64,000 bases of DNA from Limanda limanda. Lineage: Eukaryota; Chordata; Actinopteri; Pleuronectiformes; Pleuronectidae. The position numbers and the translations under genes are program-made. The DNA is taken from the NCBI RefSeq assembly GCF_963576545.1, contig NC_083644.1, positions 27,345,393 to 27,409,392 on the forward strand, read 5' to 3'. The notes under the pieces are model-generated. The model was given only the letters and a program-made list of their open reading frames with translations, was not told the DNA's origin and did not search any database. Of this stretch, positions 1 through 24,117 are shown one piece after another (the stretch's first letter is position 1; the number at the start of each line of letters is the position of its first letter).

Positions 1-353
1 TGAGGGCACACTGGGGCAAAGTGTGTGGCGTTGCGCACCTCAGGCCACGTTGCCGGCGGCTCGGGTGGCTGAAAGCGGTGCTCGCCAGTGGGTGGGGAAG
101 CATATGGGACGCCCAGGAACTGCACAACTGGACCCAGGATCTCATTGTTGAGCTCTTTCTTGACACCACGCAGCCTGCCGTAGACAGTGGTGACAACAGG
201 GTCGTTCTCATCGAGTTTCTGAGCTGACACGGCAGCTGGGGCTGCCTGCAGCAGCAGCAGTCCCAGCCATATTAGAGAGGACCTCCACCGCTTGGCCCTC
301 AAGGAAACTTCAAGTCCTACGTATCCCATCATCCTTGTCCCGTCCTCCGCAGA
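1..353 (-). CDS. nlgn: Neuroligin, first coding exon (partial, runs off left edge)
   Basis: The minus strand from 332 down to 1 reads without a stop for 110 codons. It opens with two adjacent ATGs (332, 329), then a basic stretch and a hydrophobic core ([10 protein letters not shown]) ending in small residues, which looks like a signal peptide. From about residue 37 comes the start of the neuroligin cholinesterase-like ectodomain, including [37 protein letters not shown] and the APVCP that opens the first disulfide region. Neuroligins are postsynaptic adhesion proteins that bind neurexins. The exon probably starts at 353, after a TTTCAG acceptor on the minus strand, leaving a 21-nt 5' UTR piece. 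Residues fit a mix of neuroligin-1 (QKLD..DP, FAPVCP) and neuroligin-2 ([20 protein letters not shown]), so the paralogue is not settled. Reading frame is fully intact. The rest of the gene lies left of the window. Confidence 0.93.

Positions 354-4132
<3,779 letters not shown>

Positions 4133-4199
<67 letters not shown>
4133..4199. repeat. (CA)n microsatellite
   Basis: About 67 bases of perfect AC dinucleotide, preceded by a short CTCTCTCT stretch. Confidence 0.99.
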
Positions 4200-8799
<4,600 letters not shown>

Positions 8800-9050
8800 C
8801 TGTGTTAAGGACAAAGGCATCTATTGCACAGCTGTCCGTCCTGGGAGAGGGATCCCTCACATGTGGCTCTCTCTGAGGTTTCTAACTTCTTTTTCCCTGT
8901 TAAAAGGGTTAGGGTTTTTGTAGTTTTTCCTTTCTGTTATTGTGGGTTAACGGCAGAGGATGTCACACCTTGTTAAAGCCCTATGAGACAAATTGTTATT
9001 TGTGAATATGGGCTATACAAATAAAATGTGATTAATTGATTGAATGAAAG
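8800..9050 (+). repeat. LINE 3'-UTR-like teleost repeat
   Basis: The order of motifs (CTGGGAGAGGGATCCCTC, then TCTGAGGTTTCTAA, a poly-pyrimidine 'TTTTTCCCTGTTAAA', TTGTTAAAGCCCTATGAGAC, and a tail ending in ATAAAATGTGATTAATTGATTG) matches a very common teleost non-LTR retrotransposon 3' end as I remember it. Only the non-coding tail is present, as expected for a 5'-truncated copy. Confidence 0.6.
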
Positions 9051-10048
9051 GTGTTGGCAGGTTTGCCATCATGAAGGAGTGAAGGATAAGGTTGTGATAG
9101 AAACAAAGGAGTGAAAGGGATGTAGTTTTGTATATGGTATGAGCTTGGCTTGTTAATGAGCTTGAATAAACTTGAGCAGGAAGAGCAGAGAGTCCAGAGT
9201 GCAGAGTGTAACATCTTTGCACTGCTTGTGCTGTTGTGGGATGTGGGCAACTGTGTCTTTTTTGTATTGGAATGGGCCTTATAGCGCTGTAGACCGCTGT
9301 ATCTATTTTAGTCGCTGTCTGTTGGATGTGGTGCTGAACCGATGTAGACATGCACCGTCAATCTCATCCCTTGCTGTCCAAGGTCCTGAAACACTTTGTT
9401 CTCCAGTAAAAACTTGTCTTATAGTGGGCCCGATGTTTGTTTTCTGAGACACAGGCTTGATTTGCTCAATAAGTGACAATTTATGTTATTGGGTTGAATA
9501 GGATGTTATATATGTAAGCTGTTTTACAGATGAGAACATTAAAATAACATTATAAGTACGGCCCTTTGATAGTGCCCCTCTAGCTCCTCTCTGCAGAGAG
9601 TCTAGGTACACCCCTGCCCCCTCTAACCTGTAATACCATCGTCAAAGGTAATGCAGATGGAACATGGTCAGTGGCCTAAAACTCAAAGCAAAGTAAGGTT
9701 AAGTTAAAAGTTACGTGAGGGTGATTGTTCCCTCTGCTATAGAAGTTGAGCTGTCGTTAACACCTAAAACAATAACAATAACATTTGAAGAAATACATTT
9801 ATATGATCTATTGATATTAGCTTTCTCACTACAATATTGTTTTATGTTCAAATTGTAATGGTTTTACTTGTCTGAGTTCTACTTTGACACAGATGTTTTT
9901 TTCCTTGCTTTGAACCACTTATTACAAAGCTGATCAAAGTCCCATAAATCAACAGACTGAGAACGAACAAACCGAAATAAAGACTATTAGCGGTGATCGA
10001 CACAAGGGTTTACATATGGCTGCTCTGTTAGAACATTTAGCCACAACC
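9051..10048. other. Non-coding sequence, nothing recognised
   Basis: No credible coding frame, tandem array or element end was seen. Confidence 0.45.
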
Positions 10049-10464
10049 TTAAAGGGAAAGCGCACCCAAAAATGTCCACAAAACCCTTCTAGAGTTTTAG
10101 GGGTAAATAGCTTTGAGGCCAAATCCAATCAAATTGAAGTAAACGGTGATGAACAATAAAAGAAAAGAAAATTAAACGCCTCCATACCGCTCCTTTGGTG
10201 TTATCTAAGTGTCCTAAGCCCAAACATTCAAATTGGACTCGAAAAGGCATTTACAGTTTTTAGCCTAAATGTCCTCTGATATCCTCCTCTGGAGCATTGT
10301 TGGCACTAAAATCAAAGCGGTCATCTAGGCTAAAAACATGGTGTATATGATGCCTTTTTTGAGCCGAATTTGAATGTCAGGGCTCACTTCACCCACCCCT
10401 CCATCAGCATAGGGCTGAGTAGATAATGAGTGAATTTTTATTTTTGGATGAACTATCCCTTTAG
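10049..10464. mobile_element. TTAA-type MITE (non-autonomous DNA transposon)
   Basis: The left end reads TTAAAGGGAAAGCGCACCC. The right end is its imperfect inverted copy (GGATGAACTATCCCTTTAG). The inner bases CCAAAAAT continue the match on both sides. The left flank is TTAA and the right is TTAG, consistent with a TTAA target duplication with one mutation, as in piggyBac/Kolobok-type MITEs. There is no coding sequence inside. Confidence 0.6.
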
Positions 10465-10477
10465 GACATAAATGGTA

Positions 10478-14295
<3,818 letters not shown>

Positions 14296-14385
14296 AGGTG
14301 TAATTCATTAATTTGTAGAAGCTCCGTTGGCTACAATCACAGCCTCAACTCTTCTCGGTTAAGCTTCTACAGGCTTTATCAGTAA
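14296..14385 (+). mobile_element. Tc1-like transposon fragment
   Basis: The segment TAGAAGCTCCGTTGGCTACA followed by ATCACAGCCTCAACTCTTCT resembles the non-coding part of fish Tc1-like elements as I remember it. Ends are not visible, so the limits are approximate. Confidence 0.4.
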
Positions 14386-14639
14386 TAATTATAGGTGGAC
14401 TAAGGTCAAGTTATAAGCATATCTCAAGAATGACTAAAGCAAAGAGAATGCATCTGACCAAAATATGGAGAACCAAAACATGGAGTGTGAATACTTTGTT
14501 AGATGAGAGAGTTTAGTTTCAGAAGTATAATAGGATTGGCAAGATTTCTTTCTTTTACTTTGACATTTATGTGCCTGACAGCCAACTTTGCAGTGAGAGC
14601 TACAGCTGACGGTCTAAAGAAGCAAAGGCTCAGTCACAT

Positions 14640-14930
14640 TAGGTGACGATTTTGTATTCAGTAACCATTTGTAGGCCCTTCCAGAGGATCTGAAGTAGCG
14701 ATCAGGCTCATAAGGAGTTCGCAGATCGCAGATGTAGGCAGGAGCCAGGCCATTCAAGACGAGCAGTAAAATCAATTCTAAAACTCACAGGAAGCCAGTG
14801 AAGGGCAGCAAGAGTTGGTGTAATGTGGTCGTTTCTCTTAGTACGTGTTAACAGCCTGGCAGCAGCATTTTCTATCTACTGCAGTCGTTGGATGTTTCGC
14901 CCGCTGATACAAAAATAGAGAGGGGGCTAA
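14640..14930 (-). pseudogene. LINE reverse-transcriptase C-terminal fragment
   Basis: On the minus strand from about 14,893 a frame reads QRLQ, a stop, then IENAAARLLTRTKRNDHITP and TLAALHWLPVSFRIDF. This NAAARLLTxTxxxDHITPxLxxLHWLPV signature is the region after the reverse-transcriptase core of a non-LTR retrotransposon family abundant in fish. A stop codon interrupts it and the similarity moves to other frames toward 14,650, so it is a dead fragment. The LINE clade cannot be assigned from this piece. Confidence 0.75.
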
Positions 14931-15996
14931 GTATGGGAGGGGTAAAAGCATGGGTGACCTTCTTTACGTCTGCAGAGCAAAGAGAATGACCGGATCTAAG
15001 GTTTCTGTCTCAGTTGGACAAGGGAGGACTGTACAACTTTATTCAACTCAGAATCAGAAAACAATTCTAAATCAACCACAACACATTATTGGATAAGGCA
15101 CCCAGACTACAGGACAGGTTATTGATGCCGGTAGTGTTAGGACCTCAGGGGGCAGGAGGTTTTTGCCCATCCTAGTCCAACTTTCCGAGAAGCAGGACAT
15201 AATGCAGGATACATCTGTGTTACCAAGCTTTGCCGAGACATATAATCGACATAGCATGCATTACTTATACTGTATATACAGAATGTATATGGTCAATAAG
15301 AGGGAATCCAAAATCGACCCCTGGAGGACACAAGAGGAAGGAATAATTCAGTTTTGAAGATGCCGACTACCTGCAGTATCACTTGCAGGTAGTAAGTCCT
15401 TCGTGACCTCGACTCAGGCAGTCTGTGTATAGAGCAGAGAGCACATGGACATTTTGCAAAAGTATATGGTTTTAAAAGTTAGGGAACCACATTTGCAGTT
15501 TCAAAGCCCACCCAAGTCAAAGCGGTGACACTCAACTACGATAACATAATGTATTGAGAGATTGGCTTTAATAAAGTAGAGTCAGCATGTGGAGGCAGCC
15601 AGAAGGTGTAGTGATTATCTGAAAGGGCGGTCGAGGGAAAACGAAGGGCCAATCATTTCATCCTGGCTTGTCACCGCACAGAACATAGTGTTGTTTTAAA
15701 GAGACGCAGAGAGAGGAGGGGGTAGAACAGATAAAGCGAGAGAGGGAGCGCATACAGGCTCACGAGAGACTTATGGCTTAGTCAGTCACCCAGCTAAACA
15801 CTCCATCAGCCTGCGCTTTAGTCGGTCTCATCCATATCCTCCTTCTATTTCCCATCATCCATCCATCCGTCTCTCCACTCACCGTCGTTGTGTGATAAAT
15901 CCCCACAACATCACAGCATTCGAGTCATCCCTCCATCCTTTTGTCTGTCCTATTTTAAGCATCTCATCACCTCAGTCTGTGATGCGCACGCACCTG

Positions 15997-16029
<33 letters not shown>

Positions 16030-17983
16030 ACATGGACACACACTTTGGCTTGTGGAAGGGATTTATTGAAGAGGTGCTTATGACTATTTGAAGGATGTGC
16101 TTAGCTTGCAGGTCTGTCCAGCTTCCAACCGCACACTGGTCAGGGAGAACCAGTCATCTTGAGAATATGTCGTGAGGGGGGCAGGAGGTAATCTCCTCTG
16201 ACAAAGTACTCTATAAATAGTTTCACGTCACAGTTGTGCAGTTACCTTTGTGTCCATAAAGGGAAGTTTACCAGGCTTCAATAATCCATCTACAGTCTCC
16301 TCAGTCTGCATGATGTTGTTGACCGCCGGTCATCAGTTGGGTTGTGCTTATCATTTAAAAAAAAGTATTTTCCTCTAAATTCGTTTTAGTCATAATAGTA
16401 TACATTTTTAGTCAGACAATACTACAGTTATAACTGTAGTATTAACTTTAAAGGGTCTACTCTGTGCAGCTGCAGAGATGAGTCAAATCAGAGTATGACC
16501 CACGAGCAAATTATTTGGTGTCAAAGTAAATGCAGAAGCTCCTTTTTGACAATATTTCAGATTTAACCTGACCTGAAAACATTAATGAAGTTGAGTTCTG
16601 CTTGGCAACTGAGTCTTGGCATTGGACAGAAATCATAAAGTGTAGAATCATCACAAAGGGACATAATCCTTTGAGATGCTGTAGTTTCATTAATGAAAGG
16701 GTCAGCCACAATTTATTGATTATCCACCAATCATTTTGTCTAGGATGAATGAAACTACACAGCTTCGGGTCTGTTTATTTACTCCCCTCTCTCAGGCACA
16801 AACAAACAAATACACTCTGTACAAAACAGAATATTCACTTGCCTCAGCAGCAAGCAGGCAGCACACCGGAGCGATGCAGTTTTTGTCCCTAAAACCAATC
16901 TAATTGCCATCCAATCCCATTTCAAAGTTTGAACTTCCTAATAAGAAACGTTAGTAGTCTGAATTGTAGGTAGTCATAGTACCTCTCTTATTTCCAATAA
17001 GTCCTCACCATGTGCAATGTTATAAAACTAAGTAACCTGTGTGTTGTTCAGGTTTGCTGACTGTTGGATGTTGGTCACTGTTAGTGGACTTGCGTTCAGG
17101 CTGTTGACCAGGGGAATGTAGATTGTGTTCTAGCCTGTCAGTCTAGATCAGGGTGGTGTGCATCCTGGGCTGCTACCTACTCAAACTCCAGCATGGAGCC
17201 TCCAGCACTTCACTTCAACACAGACACACACTAGCCGTAAGCTATATAAGTACTGAGAGGATGTGTCAGCTCACTTTCCCCCCTATGTTGCTGCTCCTCA
17301 TCCTCACTTTTTCTCGCCCTTCTCCACTTTCCTCTCCTTTCCTTTGCAGCCTCAGACTAAACTTGCACATAGTCTACTGACTACTTTGGTCAAATCAAGG
17401 ATCAGTGATTTAAAAAAAAAAAAAAAACTGTCTGTAACTATAGCACTGGACTATCCAACAGACACATCCCTGACCTCACACAACTTTTCTTCCATTCATG
17501 ACGTGTTCATTGCATAAACAGGCGCAGTCTAATAACCTCACACCAAGGATGAGTACATTAAGGGTCAGTCTGCCTGCACTTTATTCAATTCCATCATCTC
17601 AACAGAGCAGAATCAATATGAGGATATTTTCTCTCAGTCACAGTCAGTCGGTGGGTGGGTGTCCATACTAAGCTGGTTTTGTGTGTTCCATGAAATGGAT
17701 GAAGTGGAAAGCAACCAGCATGAACTATGTGGGTGGGGGAAGAGATGAGCTTTCCTTTTGGTTCTGTTTGATTCACCTGGCAGACATTTGGTGCCTGGGT
17801 TGCTGGAAGGTTTGGTGGGAAGCCGATTGATTGGCATGAAATTGGCTTTTGTGGCCACCACACTGGTTCACAGTGATATTGATCCCTTGAGGACAATACA
17901 CAGGTGAGTACAGAGCTGCCTCTGGAAAGAATACGCACACACACCTGCTCACACAGTTTTGGGGACCTGGGCAGATTGCATCA
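14931..17983. other. Non-coding sequence with minor simple repeats
   Basis: No credible gene. Holds a short CA repeat (15,999-16,028), an A-run (about 17,410-17,426) and otherwise unique-looking sequence. Confidence 0.45.
15999..16028. repeat. (CA)n microsatellite, short
   Basis: About 30 bases of CA dinucleotide. Confidence 0.95.
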
Positions 17984-18155
17984 TTAAAGGTTCAGTTTTT
18001 AGAATTTAGAGACATCTAGTGGTGAAGTTGCATGTAGACAACAATTTTTACAATTTAGATGATTACAGACTTGTGAAAACATAACTAGGATTATTTTATA
18101 TTCATTTCCTGCCAACAGATCCCTTTCACATAAATTGTACACACTGCACCTTTAA
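17984..18155. mobile_element. TTAA-flanked MITE
   Basis: A 164-bp element (17,988-18,151) lies between two perfect TTAA tetranucleotides. The left end is AGGTTCAGTTTTTAGAATTTA. The right end, read on the other strand, is AGGTGCAGTGTGTACAATTTA. The two ends form an imperfect inverted repeat. The internal phrase GACATCTAGTGGTGAAGTTG is one I remember from a common teleost MITE. No coding capacity. Confidence 0.75.
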
Positions 18156-19774
18156 ACCTTGTAACTAATATTTCACATTTTAACTTGCCTCGATCCAGTT
18201 ACTGTAATTTCCTTTCTAAATCATTGGATATCTACTTTAACCTACTTTACACCAAAGGAGAGCTCAAATCTGCCTCTGTTAGTTTGAGGTACTAGTCTGA
18301 AAATCTCCCTGAGGAGCCACAGGAAACCTAAAGTTACAGTGGGAATGTGACAGCCACTGAAGGGACTCTGAATTCTGTTGTCATTACTTTTTGATGTTGT
18401 TTTATATCACTTTTGGCTTGAACGGGTGAAGTCTAAATTGTCTGTCTGAGGAGTTCTTTTCTTCATGCTGTCCCTTGTGAAACGCTCAGGAACAAGTTTG
18501 GGGAGTGCCAGCTATACTGCTTGTTCTGACTTCATACACTTGGCAATGTGTTTCCCAAAAAGAGTCCCATTAACCCACATCAAACAGAAACAGGAATTCA
18601 AGAATGCATTATTTTTGATAAGACAAAACAGAATGTCTGGCCTGTGTTAAGTTACTCCAAAGATTATATTTGTGCCAGCATATAGTCCGTTGAGCTTGGG
18701 TTTGCATTTGGTATCTCCCTTCTTGGACGAGAAAGAGAGGGGACTATTTAACATATCTCCTTGACCAAATTCAAGCCGTCAAACCTAAGCCTTGTCTATA
18801 CTACTGCCGATATTTTTCTGAACAAATACGTATCCGTATATCTCCATCAGGTTGATTACTACGAACTCAAACAAAGTCTACACCGATTCTCATTCGAAAA
18901 CAATAGAAGAATAATGTGGTCCATGTTATATTGGCCAAGGAAAATGCCTGTGAATGACAGTACTGTTTTGCAGTGATTCAAAATGTAGCTGCAAACGTAT
19001 AGTTGTAGACCTAGGAGTGCCACTGAAACATAGAGGTACCAGTATATAGCCGTCAATACTGTTGTTTCTGGTGCATGCTCATGAGACGTGACATCTCCCA
19101 AACACTGTTTTACATTTACACATGAATACACACAAACTGTTTTTCGAAAATCTGCACTTCGGTATTTGTAAAAAAAAAACAACCATTATAACTTTAGTTT
19201 TTAAAACAAGTAGTTCTTCCAATGCAATCATCACTGGACCCAAATACAGACTTGCACACTTTAATAAGAACAAACAGGCTTACAGTAGCTCTGGGTGGTG
19301 GAGACCCAGGCAGATGCACACAGGAAATCCTACTCAAAGACATGTCTATAGAACCAACGCACAGGGAAACACTGGGAAGTTGTACAGACCAACTAACAAT
19401 AATATGTGAGAGCAGAGAGACTCAATACACAAGAGAGACAGGGATAATAGGACGCAGGTGAAAAACAACAAGGTGGGGCAGACAATCGTAAAAACGAGAA
19501 AATAGACAATGACAGGAGGTAAAACAACCAACAGACACACAAGGTGAGAGATATCACAAGAAAAAACAGAGTTTGAAGAACTCACTCTGGAGGGGTGGAT
19601 GAAAACAATGGTAACACACAAGTCTCTCACGCGGCACAAAAATTACTCTTGCATCCAAAATGCACGAATCCCTTCACACACATCTCAATTCTTGTTCCAG
19701 AGCGATGATGTAAGCATCTCAACAAGAAAAACGTTTTGACTCAGACTATTAACAAAGGGTGGCATTAATGCAAT
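18156..19774. other. Non-coding sequence, nothing recognised
   Basis: No credible coding frame or element end. Confidence 0.45.
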
Positions 19775-19990
19775 TATATAACAATTTTCTGGTCTTAACA
19801 ACCAGTCAAAGCACTTAAAACTCACACTCCAAGTCACATTCATCCATTCACACACACACATTCATACAGCGTTTCTATATATAGCCTAGTGCTTCTCAAG
19901 CACACACCACATCCACACACTGCGAGTCCAGCCAGCAGGGGACATTATGTGGACTGAAAGAGCCGGGCATGGAATCACCGACCCGCCTGA
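19775..19990 (+). repeat. Dispersed teleost repeat, copy 2 (decayed)
   Basis: Matches the motif order of copy 1: TTTTCTGGTCTTAACAACCA, CATCCATTCACACACACACA, TTCATACAGCGTTTCTATAT, then a diverged GGAATCACCGACCCGCCTGA end. Confidence 0.55.
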
Positions 19991-21689
19991 GCCATGGATC
20001 ACAACTGACTCTGAAGTATCTGTCTTGTATGCATTTAGTTAGAATTATGCTTCTCTTACAACTGAAAGGAGATTGTTTTTATTTCATTTCATTTCAGAGT
20101 TGTGTGTTACCTGTCGGTATATGTTACAGAAATTAATCAAATTGATCAATTATATATTTATTTATTTATTATGCCACATTTATGCACAAATTGTAAAAAA
20201 TCTAAATAATTGAATTTACATTATCTAGGATAAACCCTTCTCCATGTCTGATCCATCCGCATAAATCTCGACAGATACATCCAGACATCCAGCATTCAAT
20301 GAGTCCAAAAGAAAGATGAGATCATGTCACTGGTGGTCATGATGATCCACCTCCAAGTGGAAAGCCGTTCATGTGTGGGGCTGAGGGATTAAGGGTGAGG
20401 TGTGCCAAATGGTGGTTGACTTTAATTCCTCTGTGACTGTGAGGAAATACAGAGACACCACAGTGTCCGGTCAACACTCATGTTTAGCCCCTCATCTGGC
20501 ACAGGTCTTTCACAGAGGTCAGTGTGTTATGTCCCAAAAGCCTGATATCTGCTCTGATGCAGATCTAGATTGTTATTTAGACTAAAACAGAAAATTAAAG
20601 CAACTGCCTCGGTGGAGATAAGCACATAGTGTATGCAAAGCTTATTGTATCTGAACTAAAGTCCAGAGGTTACAATCAGACGTAGCTCTGCAGTAAGGAA
20701 GCCTCACAAACCTGGATTGGTTATGTTTGGGATGCTGAAGCAACTCCAAAGTTGTGGCATCAAGCAATCTGACTAAAACTCACGCTGATACATGTATTTT
20801 GGGATGCTCACCGTGAATCACTGATTTTGATTCAGAATAAAAAAGAAACATCATTAGTAACACTCAAATCCAAAAAATGTTGAGAAAAATGTATTTAAGT
20901 AGCACACATTGGCTGAATGGTCAATAACACATATCCAATACATCCATGTTTTGATTCCTACCAGAGGGAGTCTTGTTGTGTGCCTCAAATGAAGGCAGAA
21001 TTGAACGTAAAACTTAAAACAAATGTTTACCTCTTACATGAAGGAGAGAGAAATGGTAAGTGAAAGCCTCAGTTCTTTGTCTCAGCAAAGAAGTCTATTA
21101 TCATTCCATTTCTACTCGTGTTTTTCAGGAATAGCTTGCCTGCACATGGACACATCAACACATACAGTACATATACAGTCCAGACACACATACACACATT
21201 CACAGTCACATTCTCCAGCCCTGTAACCTTAACAGCCCTATAAGCCTGCTAGCACAGTCTGTTCTTTTCAGGAGCATCCTCAGGTGAGCTTTCAGCTGAC
21301 ACAAATGTGTGAAAGGATTTGAAGGCTTTAAAAGCAACGCCTTGAGGGACGGACACAAGACACAGAGGCAAAAAGATATCATCATCTTTTTTTATTAAGT
21401 GAAGTAAGGATGCACAGCATGGGTACATGTAATCTTACTTTACTTTGCTTAGTTAATTTTGATTTAAAGACTTCCATGGGAAGTGTTGATCATAGTGATT
21501 AGATCTGGAAGAAAATATAAAGTGGCTCATGTAACAGCACCCATTGATTCAGCTGTCACCATGGCACTGTATTCTGCACTCAGTCATCTCAGCATGACAG
21601 TCAAACGCTCTCAGAACCCCAATAATAAGGCCTGGGGCAGCTGAATTTGGTGACAATAAGCGAATCATAAGCACGACTTAATTACACAC
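19991..21689. other. Non-coding sequence, nothing recognised
   Basis: AT-rich, with a TTTATTTATT run at about 20,155-20,170. No credible gene. Confidence 0.45.
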
Positions 21690-21725
21690 TCATCGAGCAC
21701 TGTATCAGAAGCACTTGTGCTCCTG
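21690..21725 (+). mobile_element. Left half of a Tc1-like repeat split by the EnSpm insertion
   Basis: The 36 bases ending CACTTGTGCTCCTG continue across the transposon into CTTACATCAAATCAGCCAAT at 30,517. Joined, they follow the order I remember for a common fish Tc1-like repeat (…CACCTGTACACCTG-CTTATTC…AATCAGCCAATCATGTGG). This identifies the pre-insertion site. Confidence 0.6.
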
Positions 21726-21870
21726 CACAGTAAATTTCGCAGTGTTAAATGTGCAGTGTCAAAGTTCATTGACTCTTTCAGAGTTATTACAACAGATTGA
21801 GTAGAATGCCCCCTAGTGTTGGTGTTAATTTGCAGAGTTACAAGGCGCCGTGTCGATTTGACTCTGTAAA
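21726..21870. repeat. EnSpm left terminal inverted repeat and subterminal motifs
   Basis: The 25-bp terminal repeat is followed by scattered GTGTTAA/AGTGTTGG and AGAGTTA motifs. These are the same words that crowd the right end and are probable binding sites for an element-encoded DNA-binding protein. Confidence 0.75.
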
Positions 21871-21958
21871 GCCCCGCCCACCTCGTCATCCTTCAAACCG
21901 ATGAGATCAACCGTCAAGATTTTTCCAACCGCTATGTTCTCCCCGTCGAGCGGCCGCG
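21860..21958 (+). promoter_or_regulatory. CpG-rich leader exon and probable promoter of the EnSpm companion gene
   Basis: A GC-rich block with CpGs (GCCCCGCCCACCTCGTCATC, GTCGAGCGGCCGCG) ends in a strong splice donor GGTAAG at 21,959. An ATG at 21,901 runs through the donor. Joined to the acceptor at 24,113 it stays in frame with the ATG at 24,118 (58 + 5 nt = 21 codons), so the leader may add 21 residues (starting MRSTVKIF) to the companion protein. The transcription start itself is not visible. Confidence 0.55.
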
Positions 21959-22394
21959 GTAAGTTTCTTATTTTCATATATTAACCCACTTTTTATGTTG
22001 ACATTTCAACAGAAATTGTGTTTATGAAGAACATTGTGTTGCTCGCCCCCGTATTTGATCGGGTTTTGTATCTTAACACCGAACTAAAAACGGCTAACGG
22101 GACCGAGTGAATACCTAGCTTAAAATGCGCTCGTGTCCAACTTGACCATGCTCGGACTTAATGAAAATCCTCACACAGCGTCACACCGCTCCGCCCGTCA
22201 CACACGGCTCTGCTCACTCACTCACAGAACAGCTCTCTGTCTCTCAGTCACTCAGGTTCACTGCGCATCGGGACTGTTCCATAGGCTTAGCCAAGGAAGC
22301 AGAAATGATTCGTTCATTTCCCGACTGGGTCTTCGGGTACGAGTCTTCGGATCATTTTTCACGAGACCTGCATTGGCTCCGTAGAGGAGCGCTG

Positions 22395-22783
22395 GAGATG
22401 CGAGGGACGTTCACTGTCTCCCGGAGAAATGAACACTCTGTGTTTTTAGTATAGAAAGATGTGAATTATATTTGTTCACAAGTCATAATGACTTGTTTTG
22501 TTATTTTCACTTTACATTTACACTTACTTTACAGTAAAGTAAACCTCTATTAAATACAGTACAACATGACAGTTTGTATGGTTTGAAATTGTCATCTATT
22601 ATCACACTGGCATTTAATTATCACGGCAAACAATTACACTGCACTAAACTTTAAGTGTTAATGTGAAGTTAAAATAACAAAACCAGTCTGTATGACTTGT
22701 GAACGAATATAATTCACGTATTTCTATACTAAAAACCCAGAGTGTTCATTTCTCCGGGAGACAGTGAACGTCCCTCGCATCTC
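22395..22783. mobile_element. Foldback/MITE-like element nested in the EnSpm intron
   Basis: Two 124-bp arms (22,395-22,518 and 22,660-22,783) are inverted copies at roughly 90% identity, both starting GAGATGCGAGGGACGTTCAC on their outer edge. They surround a 141-bp centre. No coding sequence. Target duplications are not clear. Confidence 0.8.
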
Positions 22784-22784
22784 A

Positions 22785-22829
22785 CTCACACACACACACA
22801 CACGCACACGCGCACACACACACACACAC
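22785..22829. repeat. (CA)n microsatellite with CG interruptions
   Basis: About 45 bases of CA with a few CG variants, abutting the foldback element. Confidence 0.9.
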
Positions 22830-23045
22830 CTGGTGTGGAAATACATTTAAAAAAAATAAAAATAAAAAAATCTTCAAAGTTAAAAAAGAAAGTTATGTTG
22901 AACCAGCCCACTTCCGGGTTAAATCACACCCACTTCCGGGTTAGGCCCCGCCCACTCCGAGTACGGATACGGATAATTCATATGGTTAACAGATACAGAT
23001 ACAGATACAGATAATGCTGTACTCGCTCATCCCTAGTAATTAACA

Positions 23046-23075
23046 CAGGGTTCCCGCGGGGTCTTAAAAAGAGTT
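23046..23075. mobile_element. Possible hAT-like element end
   Basis: CAGGGTTCCCGCGGGGTCTT followed by AAAAAG resembles the terminus of a widespread fish hAT-like repeat. The partner end was not found. It is preceded by GATACA tandem copies (about 22,990-23,013). Confidence 0.3.
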
Positions 23076-23236
23076 TTTTTCAACCTGTTTGCGTTGAGAA
23101 CACAAAACGAACGAAAGACACGACACAGACAACAACGTAAATGAAGCGAACGAGGACCCACCAACACCGACCGAAAAAGCGCCAACGACAAAAATGTAAA
23201 CGTACAGATACAGCTACAACGCTGAGTGGGAGCAGT

Positions 23237-23780
23237 CTGTCTGTCTGTCTCTGTCTGCGTGTGTGTCTCCCTCTTTGTGTATGTGTGTGTGTGTGTGTGT
23301 CTGTCTCTGTCTGCGTGTGTGTCTCTCCCTCTTTGTTTATGTATTTGTGTGTGTGTGTCTGTCTCTGTCTGCGTGTGTGTCTCTCCCTCTTTGTGTATGT
23401 ATTTGTGTGTGTGTGTCTGTCTCTGTCTGCGTGTGTGTCTCTCCCTCTTTGTGTATGTGTGTGTGTGTGTGTCTGTCTGTCTCTGTATGTGTGTGTCTCT
23501 CCCTCTCTGCGTATGTATGTGTGTGTGTCTGTCTGTCTCTGTCTGCGTGTGTGTCTCTCCCTCTCTGTGTATGTATGTGTGTGTGTCTGTCTGTCTCTGT
23601 CTGCGTGTGTGTCTCTCCCTCTCTGTGTATGTATGTGTATGTGTGTGTGTGTGTCTGTCTGCGTGTGTGTCTCTCCCTCTTTGTGTATGTATGTATGTAT
23701 GTGTGTATGTGTCTGTCTGTCTGTGTCTATGTCTCTGTCTGTCTGTGTCTGTCTCTGCATGTGTGTGTCTGTCTGTTATC
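23237..23780. repeat. Minisatellite, about 58-bp unit, eight copies
   Basis: The landmark CTGTCTGCGTGTGTGTCTC (or a variant) recurs at about 23,256, 23,311, 23,369, 23,427, 23,485, 23,542, 23,600 and 23,659, a spacing of 55-59 bases. Each unit also holds CCCTCTTTGTGTATGT. The array gives long frames in five of six phases on both strands, which are artefacts. Confidence 0.9.
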
Positions 23781-24117
23781 CATTCATACAAAGATGTAAC
23801 ATTCATTCATTTTTAGGGTGTGCTACGACTCTCTGGTCCTGTGCTAAAAAACAGTACAGCCCTGGACTCGGGTGTTTTATTATGAAGTAAAAATGGAAGT
23901 GGTGCTTGTCAATTCTGTAAATAGCTGATCCTTTATCTGCTGTTTGGTGGCCTGAAACAAGCTACACATTTTATTTTCAAATTGAACAATAAAAGTTAAC
24001 GTTAGTCTTACTGCAGGGCTCTGTTGAAAACCACGCACTTGCTGTTAAATTTGTGTTTTTGTTATCATGATAAGCATATAAGATTCTGACAATGAGGAAT
24101 TGTGTGCTGCAGGAACC

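Noticed and set aside
23033..23890. Frames of 178-257 codons on both strands over the 58-bp array, and the array's regular spacing as a possible CRISPR.
   Set aside because: The array is a minisatellite without unique spacers, in a vertebrate genome; the frames exist in five phases at once.
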